The translations under genes and the position numbers were made by a program. Positions 37,433 through 45,460 of a stretch of 64,000 nt of DNA are shown piece by piece. The first letter of the stretch is position 1, and the number at the start of each line of letters is the position of its first letter. The stretch covers positions 544,501 to 608,500 of the forward strand of contig NZ_JAVIFT010000002.1 of assembly GCF_031157355.1 (NCBI RefSeq), written 5' to 3'. Source of the stretch: Hyphomicrobium sp. LHD-15. Its GTDB lineage: Bacteria > Pseudomonadota > Alphaproteobacteria > Rhizobiales > Hyphomicrobiaceae. The notes beneath the pieces are model-generated. The model worked only from the letters and a program-made list of their open reading frames with translations. It was not told the DNA's origin and did not search any database.

Positions 37433-38752
37433 ATGCCTAGGATGACCGCTATGTCGATGTCCGCTCCGCTCCGTTTCAAATCTGTGTCCGATCCAAATTC
37501 CGTCGAAAACCGCCTTCCGCTGCGGTCGAAGCCGGGCACCTATCCGCCGCTGCCGGAGTTCGAAGATGCCCGACCGGCGATGGATCGGGAAGCGCGGGTG
37601 CCGTCCGGAGATCCGGGTTCGCCGGCTCAGACGGAGCCGCCGGGTTCGGAGACTGCCAACAAGAGCGGTGAGAAGTCCGAGCCGCGCTCCCGGAAGAAGC
37701 TGATGCTCGGCGGCGTCGGTGCCATCGCGCTGCTCGCCGCGTCGTGGTTCGCTTACGATTATATCACGGTCGGGCGGTTTCTGGTTTCGACCGATGACGC
37801 TTACGTCGGCGCCGACATGGCGCTGATCGCGCCGAAGATCGCCGCCAACGTCGCCGAAGTGCCGATCGTCGAGAACCAGGCGGTTAAGGAAGGCGACGTG
37901 CTGATCCGCCTCGATGACGGGGACTACAAGCTCGCGGTCGACCAGGCGACGGCCAAGCTCGCGACGCAGCGCGCCGCGATCCAGACATTCGATGCCCAGA
38001 TCCGCGCGGCCCAGGCGGCGGAAACGCAGTCGCGTGCGCAGCTCGATGCGGCGCAAGCTTCCGTGCTCAAGGCAGAAGCCGACTATCTCCGTACCAAGCC
38101 GCTCGCCGATCGCGACTTCACTTCGAAAGCAACGCTCGACGCGGCCATTGCCGCGCGCGATACGGCGCGGGCGCAGGTCAAGTCCGGCGAGGCGGCGATC
38201 GAGAGCGCTGTCGCCAACGTTGCGCTGCTCGGTTCGCAGAAGCAGCAGGCCGAGCAGGTCGCGAAGGAGCTCGAGGTTGCGCTGGCCAAGGCCCAACGCG
38301 ATCTCTCCTTTGCGGTTATTCGCGCGCCCTTCAACGGCGTCGTCGGCAACAGAAGCGTGCAGGTCGGTGACTACGTGACGCCGGGGAAGCGGCTGCTCGC
38401 GGTGGTTCCGCTCGATCACGTGTTCGTCGATGCCAACGTGAAGGAAACGCAGCTCGCCGATATCAAGGTCGGCGATGTGGCGGAGGTTCGGGTCGACGCG
38501 CTCGGCGGAGAGGCGTTCAAGGGCGTTGTCGAGAGCGTTGCGCCGGCCTCCGGCTCGCAGTTCTCGCTGCTGCCTCCCGAAAATGCCACCGGCAACTTCA
38601 CCAAGATCGTACAGCGCGTTCCGGTCCGCATCGTCGTCAATGCACCTGAAGCCGACGGCAAGCTACGTCCGGGGCTCTCGGTCGTGGTCAGCATCGATAC
38701 GCGTACGGCATCGAAGAGCGGCACGCAGCAGGCCGCGGCTCGCACCGAGTAA
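37433..38752 (+). CDS. HlyD-family periplasmic adaptor of EmrAB-type efflux pump
   Basis: Up to 439 residues; in-frame ATGs at 37442 and 37451 are alternatives, the latter with AGGA eight bases upstream. A Pro-rich cytoplasmic lead is followed by one membrane helix (LMLGGVGAIALLAASWFAYDY), the biotinyl/lipoyl domain (VSTDDAYVGADMALIAPKIAANV, VKEGDVLIRLDD), a coiled coil of about 130 residues (KLATQRAAIQTFDAQIRAAQ), and the closing barrel (RAPFNGVVGNRSVQVGDYV, FVDANVKETQLADI). It links EmrB to an outer-membrane channel. It lies 16 bp before emrB. Confidence 0.93.
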   Translation: MPRMTAMSMSAPLRFKSVSDPNSVENRLPLRSKPGTYPPLPEFEDARPAMDREARVPSGDPGSPAQTEPPGSETANKSGEKSEPRSRKKLMLGGVGAIALLAASWFAYDYITVGRFLVSTDDAYVGADMALIAPKIAANVAEVPIVENQAVKEGDVLIRLDDGDYKLAVDQATAKLATQRAAIQTFDAQIRAAQAAETQSRAQLDAAQASVLKAEADYLRTKPLADRDFTSKATLDAAIAARDTARAQVKSGEAAIESAVANVALLGSQKQQAEQVAKELEVALAKAQRDLSFAVIRAPFNGVVGNRSVQVGDYVTPGKRLLAVVPLDHVFVDANVKETQLADIKVGDVAEVRVDALGGEAFKGVVESVAPASGSQFSLLPPENATGNFTKIVQRVPVRIVVNAPEADGKLRPGLSVVVSIDTRTASKSGTQQAAARTE

Positions 38753-38768
38753 GCCGGAGCCGTAAGCC

Positions 38769-40373
38769 ATGGCCCAGAGCACGACATTCGACGGCGCCGC
38801 ACCCGAGGCGCCCGCATCCGGTGACGGAAAGCTTGCGTGGATCGGCGTTACGCCGCGCGAGCTTGCGGGCTTTCTCGCCATGGTGTTCGGCATGTTTATG
38901 GCGATCCTGGACATCCAGATCGTCTCGGCGTCGCTATCGGAAATCCAGGCTGGTCTGTCTGCGAGTGCGGACGAGATCCCTTGGGTGCAGACCTCTTATC
39001 TCATCGCCGAAGTGGTGATGATTCCCCTTTCTGGCTTGCTTGCGCGTGCGCTTTCGACGCGTGTTCTGTTCACCGCATCCGCCATCGGCTTTACGATTGC
39101 GAGCGCGCTTTGCGCGACGGCGACGACAATCGACCAAATGATCGTCTATCGGGCGCTGCAGGGCTTCATCGGCGGCGGCATGATCCCGAGCGTGTTCGCG
39201 GTGGCGTTCACGCTGTTTCCGCCGTCCAAGCGCGGGATCGTTTCGCCGATGATCGGCCTCGTTGCGACGCTCGCGCCCACCATCGGCCCGACGGTCGGCG
39301 GCTATCTCAGTAACGCGTTCTCCTGGCACTGGCTGTTTCTCGTCAATGTCGGCCCGGGCATTCTCGTCGCGCTCGCGGTGTTCTTTCTTGTCGATTTCGA
39401 CAAGCCGGATCATTCGCTGTTCCGCCGGTTCGACGTGCTCGGTTTCGCGGCGATGGCGCTGTTTCTCGGCTCGATGGAGTACGTGCTCGAGGAAGGGCCG
39501 CGTTACGACTGGTTCGACGATTCGACCATCACCACGTTCGCGATCCTTTGCGTCGCGGGCGGCATCCTGTTCTTCTGGCGCGCATTTACCGCGGTTCAGC
39601 CGATCGTCGAGTTCCGGGCGTTCCGAAACGCGAATTTCGCGTTCGGATGCGCCTTTAGCTTCATCATGGGTATAGGCCTCTATGGCCTCACCTATCTCTA
39701 TCCGGTGTATCTCGCGCAGATCCGAGGCTATGACGCGCTGATGATCGGCGAGACGATGTTCGTCACGGGTGTCGCGATGTTTCTGACCGCGCCGCTCGTC
39801 GGCCGTCTTTCGCAGATTCTCGATCCGCGCTTCATGATGTTCACGGGATTCATGGGATTTGCGCTCGGCACCTATGTTGCGTCGGGCATCACCGTCGATT
39901 GGGATTTCCATGAGCTGTTGGTTCCGCAGATCCTGCGCGGCTGCTCGCTGATGCTGTGCATGGTGCCGATCAACAATCTGTCGCTCGGAACGCTGCCGCC
40001 CGATCAGCTCAAGAACGCATCCGGCCTTTACAACCTGACGCGCAACCTCGGCGGCGCGGTCGGTCTCGCGGTGATCAACACCGTGCTCAACAACCGGCTC
40101 GACCTGCATCTCGCGCGCCTGCACGAGAGCGTGTCCTGGGGGCGTGCGAAGGCGGAAGAGATGCTCGCCGGGCTTACGCAGCAGATGGCGGAGAAGATTC
40201 CCGATGGCGATCTCGCGGCGTTGAAGCAACTTGCCTTGGTCGTTCGGCGGCAGGCGAGCGTGCTCGCGTTCTCGGACGTTTTCATCGTATTGACGGCACT
40301 GTTTGCGGGCATGGCGTTGATGGCCGTGTTCATGAGCAAGCCGGTTGAAGGCGTGCAAGCCTCCGGGCATTGA
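38769..40373 (+). CDS. DHA2-family MFS drug efflux transporter (EmrB-like)
   Basis: 534 residues with fourteen membrane segments. DHA2 marks are FMAILDIQIVSASL with the IQ/DIQ motif, WVQTSYLIAEVVMIPLSG, LQGFIGGGMIPSVF, and APTIGPTVGGYLSNAFSWHWLFLVNVGPG in motif C. Proton-driven drug export with the HlyD adaptor is expected. Substrates are unknown; candidates include hydrophobic acids and quinones. It forms a two-gene operon under the divergent TetR. Confidence 0.93.
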   Translation: MAQSTTFDGAAPEAPASGDGKLAWIGVTPRELAGFLAMVFGMFMAILDIQIVSASLSEIQAGLSASADEIPWVQTSYLIAEVVMIPLSGLLARALSTRVLFTASAIGFTIASALCATATTIDQMIVYRALQGFIGGGMIPSVFAVAFTLFPPSKRGIVSPMIGLVATLAPTIGPTVGGYLSNAFSWHWLFLVNVGPGILVALAVFFLVDFDKPDHSLFRRFDVLGFAAMALFLGSMEYVLEEGPRYDWFDDSTITTFAILCVAGGILFFWRAFTAVQPIVEFRAFRNANFAFGCAFSFIMGIGLYGLTYLYPVYLAQIRGYDALMIGETMFVTGVAMFLTAPLVGRLSQILDPRFMMFTGFMGFALGTYVASGITVDWDFHELLVPQILRGCSLMLCMVPINNLSLGTLPPDQLKNASGLYNLTRNLGGAVGLAVINTVLNNRLDLHLARLHESVSWGRAKAEEMLAGLTQQMAEKIPDGDLAALKQLALVVRRQASVLAFSDVFIVLTALFAGMALMAVFMSKPVEGVQASGH

Positions 40374-40507
40374 TCTCCAGGCTTAATTATCCTTCCCGTG
40401 CGATCTGTCATTTGACGCGCGATCCCGTTGGCCTAACATGGTTCCGTTACGGATCGAGGGATGCATCGCACGGCAGGTGCGGAGAAGCGCTGCCTCTCGC
40501 GAGGCGC

Positions 40508-40533
40508 GTGTCTGTTCCCTGGGGAACAGACAC
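40508..40533. promoter_or_regulatory. Perfect 26-bp palindrome before the polyketide synthase
   Basis: GTGTCTGTTCCC and GGGAACAGACAC, separated by TG, are exact inverted repeats. The element ends 42 bp before the ATG of the polyketide synthase. It looks like an operator for a dimeric regulator. It might also serve as an emrB terminator, but no T run follows. Confidence 0.65.
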
Positions 40534-40575
40534 TTGATAACGGCTGAGTTTGTCTCGCAGGCTGGAGATCTATCC

Positions 40576-41694
40576 ATGCAGACGCTCGCTATGCAGGATG
40601 CACCGCGTGTCCTCGAAGGCTTTGGGCCGGATCCGGGGCGCGCTGTCGAAGTGCTATCCGTCGCGACGGCAAACCCGCCGATCAAGCTGCGGCAGGAAGA
40701 TGCGCTTGCGGCGGCCAGATCCATTTTTCCGCAGTTCGCACGTCTCGAAGCGCTGTTCGCCAATACCGGCATCGACTACCGCTACAATTGCCAGCCCGTC
40801 GAATGGTATCAGACGCCGCACAGCTGGGAGGAGCGGACCGAGGTTTTTCAGAAGCACGCGCTGGATCTGATCGAGAAGATCGCCGTTGATGCAACGGAGC
40901 GTGCGGGTCTTCAGCTTTCCGACATCGATGCGCTCGTCACCAACACGATCACCGGGCTCGCTATTCCGAGCCTCGACGCGCTGCTGATGAACCGGGTCGC
41001 CTTCGCGCCGAACGTGGAGCGGATGCCGATCTTCGGGCTTGGATGCGGCGGCGGCGTTGCTGGGCTCGCGCGGGCGGCGCGCATGGCGCAGGGGCGCCCC
41101 GGCTCCAACGTTCTCTTCATCACCGTCGATCTGTGCAGCCTGTGTGCCCGGCCCAACGATCCCAGCATGGCGATGTTCGTTTCGGCGGCGCTGTTCGGCG
41201 ATGGTGCGGCGGGTGTCGTGCTGAGAACGGCCGAGCCCGGCGGGTCTTCTGCCCGGAAAGACCTCGCAAAGGCGCGTATCCTCGCGTTCGGCGAACATCT
41301 TTGGCCGAAGACGCGCCACATCATGGGATGGGACATCAAGAGCGACGGCTTCGGTGTGGTGCTCAGCCCCGAGCTGCCCGCACTGATGCGCGACAACCTG
41401 CGTCCGGCGCTGCAGGGCTTTCTCGAGCGCAACGGGATGGCGCTCAGTGACTTCTCCGGGTTTCTCGTTCACCCGGGCGGACGCAAGGTGCTGGAGACCG
41501 CCGAAGAGGTGCTCGGCATCGAGAGACGGCAGATCGTCCATTCGTGGGACGTGCTACGCGACTTCGGCAACATGTCGTCGGCGACCGCGCTGTTCGTTCT
41601 CGAGCGAGCGGTGCAGGCGGGTGCAAAGGGCCGCCACCTGCTGGCGGCGTTCGGCCCGGGGTTCTCAGCTTATTTCGCCGCGCTCGATCTCTAG
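40576..41694 (+). CDS. Type III polyketide synthase
   Basis: 372 residues from ATG 40576. It is a chalcone/stilbene-synthase-fold enzyme: catalytic Cys157 in IFGLGCGGGVAG, His299 in FLVHPGGRKVLE and Asn332 in RDFGNMSSATALF. The central FGDGAAGVVL loop is present. In this subfamily, long-chain acyl starters and malonyl-CoA give alkylpyrones or alkylresorcinols. It is convergent with a flavoprotein and an ICMT-like methyltransferase gene, the same three functions as in Streptomyces srsABC, so a phenolic lipid or methoxylated derivative is the best guess. Upstream in-frame extension to 40438 has no ribosome site. Confidence 0.92.
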   Translation: MQTLAMQDAPRVLEGFGPDPGRAVEVLSVATANPPIKLRQEDALAAARSIFPQFARLEALFANTGIDYRYNCQPVEWYQTPHSWEERTEVFQKHALDLIEKIAVDATERAGLQLSDIDALVTNTITGLAIPSLDALLMNRVAFAPNVERMPIFGLGCGGGVAGLARAARMAQGRPGSNVLFITVDLCSLCARPNDPSMAMFVSAALFGDGAAGVVLRTAEPGGSSARKDLAKARILAFGEHLWPKTRHIMGWDIKSDGFGVVLSPELPALMRDNLRPALQGFLERNGMALSDFSGFLVHPGGRKVLETAEEVLGIERRQIVHSWDVLRDFGNMSSATALFVLERAVQAGAKGRHLLAAFGPGFSAYFAALDL

Positions 41695-42782
41695 ATTTCA
41701 AGAGTGTTTAGCCGTGTCGCGCCGGCGAGCCTGGTCACGATGTTGGGCGCATACCTCGCGAGCGTGATCGCCGCGCGCCGGAGCAGTGGTCTTGCAATCA
41801 CGCGGTCGAGCGCGCGGACCAGACGGAATTGTCCGCGATGCCGCGCGACGAGCCGGTGCTGAAATGCGCGCGCGTCTTCGTTATTCAGCATGGCCTGGGC
41901 GGCCGCGATACCGGAGGCGAGCGCGAGCGACGTGCCGTCTCCGGCGAACGATGGGATCACCGCAAGCTGGTCTCCGATCGGATAGATGGCGGGGGAAATG
42001 GTTGCGGTGCGCAAGAAGCCGTATGGCAGGCCGGAGATCGCGAGCGGTTTCGTCCAAAGCGGATCGGCATCGCGGGCGAGCTCTCCGAACAGGGGTGACG
42101 CGCGAGCGATGTGGGCGCTTTGCTCGCGCCAGCTGGTCCCGACCGCATTCAAAACCTTGCTTTCGATGTTCCAGGCGATGGAGAGGGTGCCGTTTTCAAC
42201 GAGGCAGGCACCCGCATATCCGCCGGGGAAGGCGATCAGCCGAACCAATCCTTGGAGCGATGCGCGGGCTGTGTTGGTGGGGGCGAGGTGCAGCTTGAAT
42301 CCGACCATTGGGCCGGACGGCCGCGCGATTCCGCGGATGTTGTGCTTGCCGCTGGCCAGCGCCGCAGCCTTCGCTCGATACGTGGAGTGCGTGGTGCGCA
42401 CGACGACCTCGCCGCCGAGATCTTCGAGGGCTTCGACGGTTGCGCCTCTGACGACGACGATGCCGCGTTGGGCGGCGGCTTCGAGAAGGGTTTCATCCAG
42501 GCGAAACCGCGAAAGGCCGATGGCTTCGAACGGAAGCGGCGCCTTCACTTCGGCGGCGCGATCGGACAGGCCAAGAGTTCGGATCGGATTGCCGCCAAGC
42601 GGGGCCAAATCGATATCCAGATGCTGCAGGAGTGCTCGCGCCTCGCCGCTCAGGAAATCGCCGCAGACTTTGTGATGGGGGCCGGGCGTGCGCTCGATGA
42701 TCATGACCTTGGCGCCGGTGCCGGCGAGCTTCAGTGCGAAAGCCGTGCCTGCCAGTCCTCCCCCGACGGCAATGGCATCCAT
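41691..42782 (-). CDS. FAD-dependent oxidoreductase, hydroxylase type
   Basis: 363 residues from ATG 42782. The N-terminal Rossmann motif is AIAVGGGLAGTAFALKLAGTGAKVMIIER, followed by HHKVCGDFLSGEAR (the group seen in geranylgeranyl reductase-like flavoproteins), and the second FAD motif PIGDQLAVIPSFAGDGTSLAL. Its stop codon shares CTAG (41691-41694) with the convergent PKS stop. It is five bases after the ICMT-like gene. In the srs cluster, the flavoprotein hydroxylates the lipid ring; the same role is inferred here. A reductase acting on a prenyl-like substrate is the alternative. Confidence 0.86.
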   Translation of the reverse strand: MDAIAVGGGLAGTAFALKLAGTGAKVMIIERTPGPHHKVCGDFLSGEARALLQHLDIDLAPLGGNPIRTLGLSDRAAEVKAPLPFEAIGLSRFRLDETLLEAAAQRGIVVVRGATVEALEDLGGEVVVRTTHSTYRAKAAALASGKHNIRGIARPSGPMVGFKLHLAPTNTARASLQGLVRLIAFPGGYAGACLVENGTLSIAWNIESKVLNAVGTSWREQSAHIARASPLFGELARDADPLWTKPLAISGLPYGFLRTATISPAIYPIGDQLAVIPSFAGDGTSLALASGIAAAQAMLNNEDARAFQHRLVARHRGQFRLVRALDRVIARPLLRRAAITLARYAPNIVTRLAGATRLNTLEI

Positions 42783-42787
42783 GGCGG

Positions 42788-43318
42788 TCAGGCTCCCCGT
42801 TCCGAAACCTGGCGGCGGGTCGCCAACGCTTCGTCCTCGAGCTTGATCTTGTAGACGAGCACGCTCAGCCACACCGCGCCCATGATGGCGCCAAGCGCCC
42901 AGGCGCCGAACACCGCCGGGAGCAGGAAAGTCTCGGTGATGGTCACGGCGTAGTTGGGATGACGGAGGAATTTGTAGGGTCCCCGTTGGACGATGGGCGC
43001 ATTCGGGAGCGTGATGATGCGGTGGGTCCAGAACCGCCCGAGCGTGGCGATGACCCAGTAACGCACGCCTTGAAGCGCGAGGTAGGCGAGGCCCAGGATG
43101 AGGGACGCTTCGGCCGTGGGCGGAATGAGAAAGAAAAGGCTCGCGATCCAGGCGAGGTGCGTGGTGGCGACAACGGGATAGAAGTTGGAGCCGGCTTCGG
43201 CCCCGCCGGCTGCGAGAAGGGCGCGGGTGTTCCGGGCCGAGAGCAGCTCCTCGGCGCCCCGTTGCAGCAGCACCAGCACGGCGGCCAGCTGAGGCAGGCC
43301 GATGGCCTCGGACAACAT
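42788..43318 (-). CDS. Isoprenylcysteine carboxyl methyltransferase-like membrane protein
   Basis: 176 residues with four to five membrane helices. The family C-terminal motif is clear: LGRFWTHRIITLPNAPIVQRGPYKFLRHPNYA, then VYKIKLEDEAL. Bacterial ICMT homologues beside type III PKS genes methylate the ring hydroxyls of alkylresorcinols or the pyrone (for example BpsB or SrsB). It lies five bases upstream of the flavoprotein start, so the two form an operon. The start ATG 43318 is the first in frame. Confidence 0.9.
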   Translation of the reverse strand: MLSEAIGLPQLAAVLVLLQRGAEELLSARNTRALLAAGGAEAGSNFYPVVATTHLAWIASLFFLIPPTAEASLILGLAYLALQGVRYWVIATLGRFWTHRIITLPNAPIVQRGPYKFLRHPNYAVTITETFLLPAVFGAWALGAIMGAVWLSVLVYKIKLEDEALATRRQVSERGA

Positions 43319-43491
43319 AGGACTACCCCGTCTCCCGGCGAATCCGCGTGCAGTCTAGCCGAGGGCGGCGAGGCGCGATGGAGGGGGCGCGGCAAAGTGT
43401 TAATTTCCTTGCCGACCCGTGGCGGGTAAACGACATGTCGAAAGCATGGGCCGGTCTCAACAGCACTCGGCCTTTCTGCTCGCGCTACCTC

Positions 43492-43520
43492 TCGACAGGG
43501 GCTCGCTTTTCGGCTATAGC
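43492..43520 (+). promoter_or_regulatory. Candidate rplS promoter
   Basis: TCGACA (43492-43497), a 17-nt spacer, then TATAGC (43515-43520) resembles the alphaproteobacterial housekeeping promoter. It lies 120 bp before rplS in a 321-bp gap (43319-43639) otherwise empty of genes. Confidence 0.5.
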
Positions 43521-43639
43521 GCGGCCAACAATTCCCCAAAGAGGGTTTGCTCCATAAGGAGCCGCACGAGCCGTGCACGCCGGGCCAGACCCGCGGCGCA
43601 GCTCCTCTGCTATTGATATACAAGCAAAAAGGAATGAAA

Positions 43640-44302
43640 ATGAATATCATTCAGCAGATCGAGCGCGAGCAGATGGATGCCGTGCTCCGCACCCGTTCGG
43701 TGCCTGAGTTTGCTCCCGGCGACACCGTCAAGGTGATGGTGAAGGTCATCGAAGGTGAGGGTGCGAAGCAGAGCATCCGTCTTCAGGCGTATGAAGGCGT
43801 CGTGATCGCGCGCTCCGGCGGCGGCATCAACGAGAGCTTCACGGTTCGCAAGATTTCCTACGGCGAGGGCGTGGAGCGCGTGTTCCCGGTCTACTCGCCT
43901 TACATCGCAGAAATTGAAGTTCTGCGCCGCGGCAAGGTCCGCCGCGCCAAGCTCTACTATCTCCGTGGCCGCCGTGGCCGCGCCGCTCGCATCTTCGAGC
44001 GTACGGACGTTCGCGCCCGCCGCCTGAATGCCGCCTGGAAGGGCTTCAAGAAGCCGAAGGGCGAGGTCGAGGATCTGACGCGCATCAAGGGCATCGACGC
44101 GGATCTCGCGGCACGCCTGAAGACGCTCAACTGCTACAAGTACGAGCAGGTCGCGAACTTCTCGGACGAGGACATCGCGAACGTCGACGAGGCTCTGAAG
44201 CTCAACGGCCAGATCGAGCGCGACAACTGGGTGGGCGAGGCACAGAAGCTGCTGGCCGAGACCGCCGCAGCAGAAGTTCCCGCCGAAGAGGCCAACTCGT
44301 AA
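43640..44302 (+). CDS. rplS: 50S ribosomal protein L19 with C-terminal extension
   Basis: 220 residues; most L19 are 110-130. ATG 43640 ([12 protein letters not shown]) has AAGGA seven bases upstream; ATG 43634 is two codons earlier. The core ends near residue 120: [63 protein letters not shown]. The extra 100 residues contain a helix-hairpin-helix-like segment ([52 protein letters not shown]), a type I know from the C-termini of alphaproteobacterial L21 and NuoE. It is monocistronic by spacing, with a terminator after it. Confidence 0.95.
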   Translation: MNIIQQIEREQMDAVLRTRSVPEFAPGDTVKVMVKVIEGEGAKQSIRLQAYEGVVIARSGGGINESFTVRKISYGEGVERVFPVYSPYIAEIEVLRRGKVRRAKLYYLRGRRGRAARIFERTDVRARRLNAAWKGFKKPKGEVEDLTRIKGIDADLAARLKTLNCYKYEQVANFSDEDIANVDEALKLNGQIERDNWVGEAQKLLAETAAAEVPAEEANS

Positions 44303-44363
44303 GAGCGGTTCGACGCCCGACGCGGCCTAGAGCCTCGGCGGATTGTCGGAAGTAAAGGATAGC

Positions 44364-44396
44364 AACGGCGGCGCGCAGCATGGCGGCCGCCGTTTT
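44364..44396 (+). terminator. Rho-independent terminator of rplS
   Basis: AACGGCGGC (44364-44372) pairs with GCCGCCGTT (44386-44394) and is followed by TTGCTTT. Confidence 0.7.
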
Positions 44397-44516
44397 GCTT
44401 TCAAGGGTCTGGAGCCACAGCGGCAAGTTGCGCAAAGGCGCAATTGCATTACATTCCGGTTTGATCGCGCGCTGATGCGCGATGTTCCATAGCCGGGCAA
44501 GGGATCGCACAGCACC

Positions 44517-45341
44517 ATGTCCAACGTCGAAGTTACCCGCGGCGCGCGTGAATCGAACACCATCAAGCTGCATGGGCCCGAAGCGTTTGCCGCCATGCGC
44601 AAGGCCGGACAGCTGGCGGCCGCTGCGCTCGACATGATCGGGCCCTTCGTTCAGCCCGGCGTGGCGACGGATGAGCTCGACGATCGCGTGCTCGAATTCG
44701 CGCTCGATCATGGCGCGGTGCCGGCCCCGCTCAACTATCGTGGATTCCCGAAGTCGATCTGCACCTCAATCAATCATGTGGTTTGCCACGGCATTCCGGG
44801 GCCTAAGCCGCTGCGCGAAGGTGATATCGTCAATATCGACGTGACGCTGATCGTCGACGGGTGGCACGGCGATACCAGCCGGATGTATGCGGTCGGCCAG
44901 ATCAGCCGCCGCGCGGAGCGCCTGATCGAAGTGACCTACGAAGCGCTGCGACTGGGCGTCGAGCAGGTCAAACCGGGCAACACGATCGGCCACATCGGCG
45001 CTGCGATCCAGGAGTTCGCCGAAAAAGAACGCTGCAGCATCGTCAGGGATTTCTGCGGGCACGGCCTCGGGCGGGTGTTCCACGATCGTCCGAACATCTT
45101 GCACTACGGCGAGCGGGGCGAGGGTGTCGTCATGGAGCCCGGCATGCTGTTCACCATCGAGCCGATGATCAACCTCGGCAAAGCGCACGTGAAGGTGCTG
45201 GCCGACGGATGGACGGCGGTGACGCGAGACCGCGAGCTTTCCGCTCAGTTCGAACACTCGGTCGGCGTTACGGAAACCGGCGTCGAGGTGTTTACGCATT
45301 CGCCGGCAGGCCTCGAGTGGCCGTCGGTTCCTAAAGGCTAG
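44517..45341 (+). CDS. map: Type I methionine aminopeptidase
   Basis: 274 residues. It removes the initiator methionine from new proteins. Metal-ligand motifs are all present: VNIDVTLIVDGWHGDTSRMY (two Asp), FCGHGLGRVFHDRPN (His), FTIEPMINLG (Glu) and SAQFEHSVGVTETG (Glu). KSICTSINHVVCHGIPG precedes the first ligand. Its stop (TAG, 45339-45341) begins the CTAG of a downstream palindromic repeat. radC follows. Confidence 0.96.
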   Translation: MSNVEVTRGARESNTIKLHGPEAFAAMRKAGQLAAAALDMIGPFVQPGVATDELDDRVLEFALDHGAVPAPLNYRGFPKSICTSINHVVCHGIPGPKPLREGDIVNIDVTLIVDGWHGDTSRMYAVGQISRRAERLIEVTYEALRLGVEQVKPGNTIGHIGAAIQEFAEKERCSIVRDFCGHGLGRVFHDRPNILHYGERGEGVVMEPGMLFTIEPMINLGKAHVKVLADGWTAVTRDRELSAQFEHSVGVTETGVEVFTHSPAGLEWPSVPKG

Positions 45342-45442
45342 AGCGTGATTGCTTTTCTTTGAATCGCAATCCCGCTCTAGGTTTTTGATGAGACCAATGA
45401 TTCACGCTTCGGACTGATAGGGTCCGAAGCGATCATGGTCTA
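45338..45442. repeat. Palindromic repeat, copy 2 (modules A and B)
   Basis: Module A (45338-45380) is CTAGAGCGTGATTGC ... GCAATCCCGCTCTAG, 14 of 15 positions pairing. Module B (45386-45442) has a 9-bp perfect stem GCTTCGGAC/GTCCGAAGC (45406-45414, 45422-45430) with loop TGATAGG, inside an outer AGACC/GGTCT pairing. It separates map and radC and ends 18 bp before the radC ATG. Confidence 0.85.
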
Positions 45443-45460
45443 TCGGGATCGGGAGACCCC

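Noticed and set aside
38934-40370. 478-codon minus-strand frame opposite emrB
   Set aside because: Same reasoning; emrB motifs and operon context are clear.
45338-45380. Module A as an ordinary rho-independent terminator of map
   Set aside because: It recurs in three places with conserved ends and loop, does not carry a T tail, and begins inside the map stop, so it is better described as a repeat.
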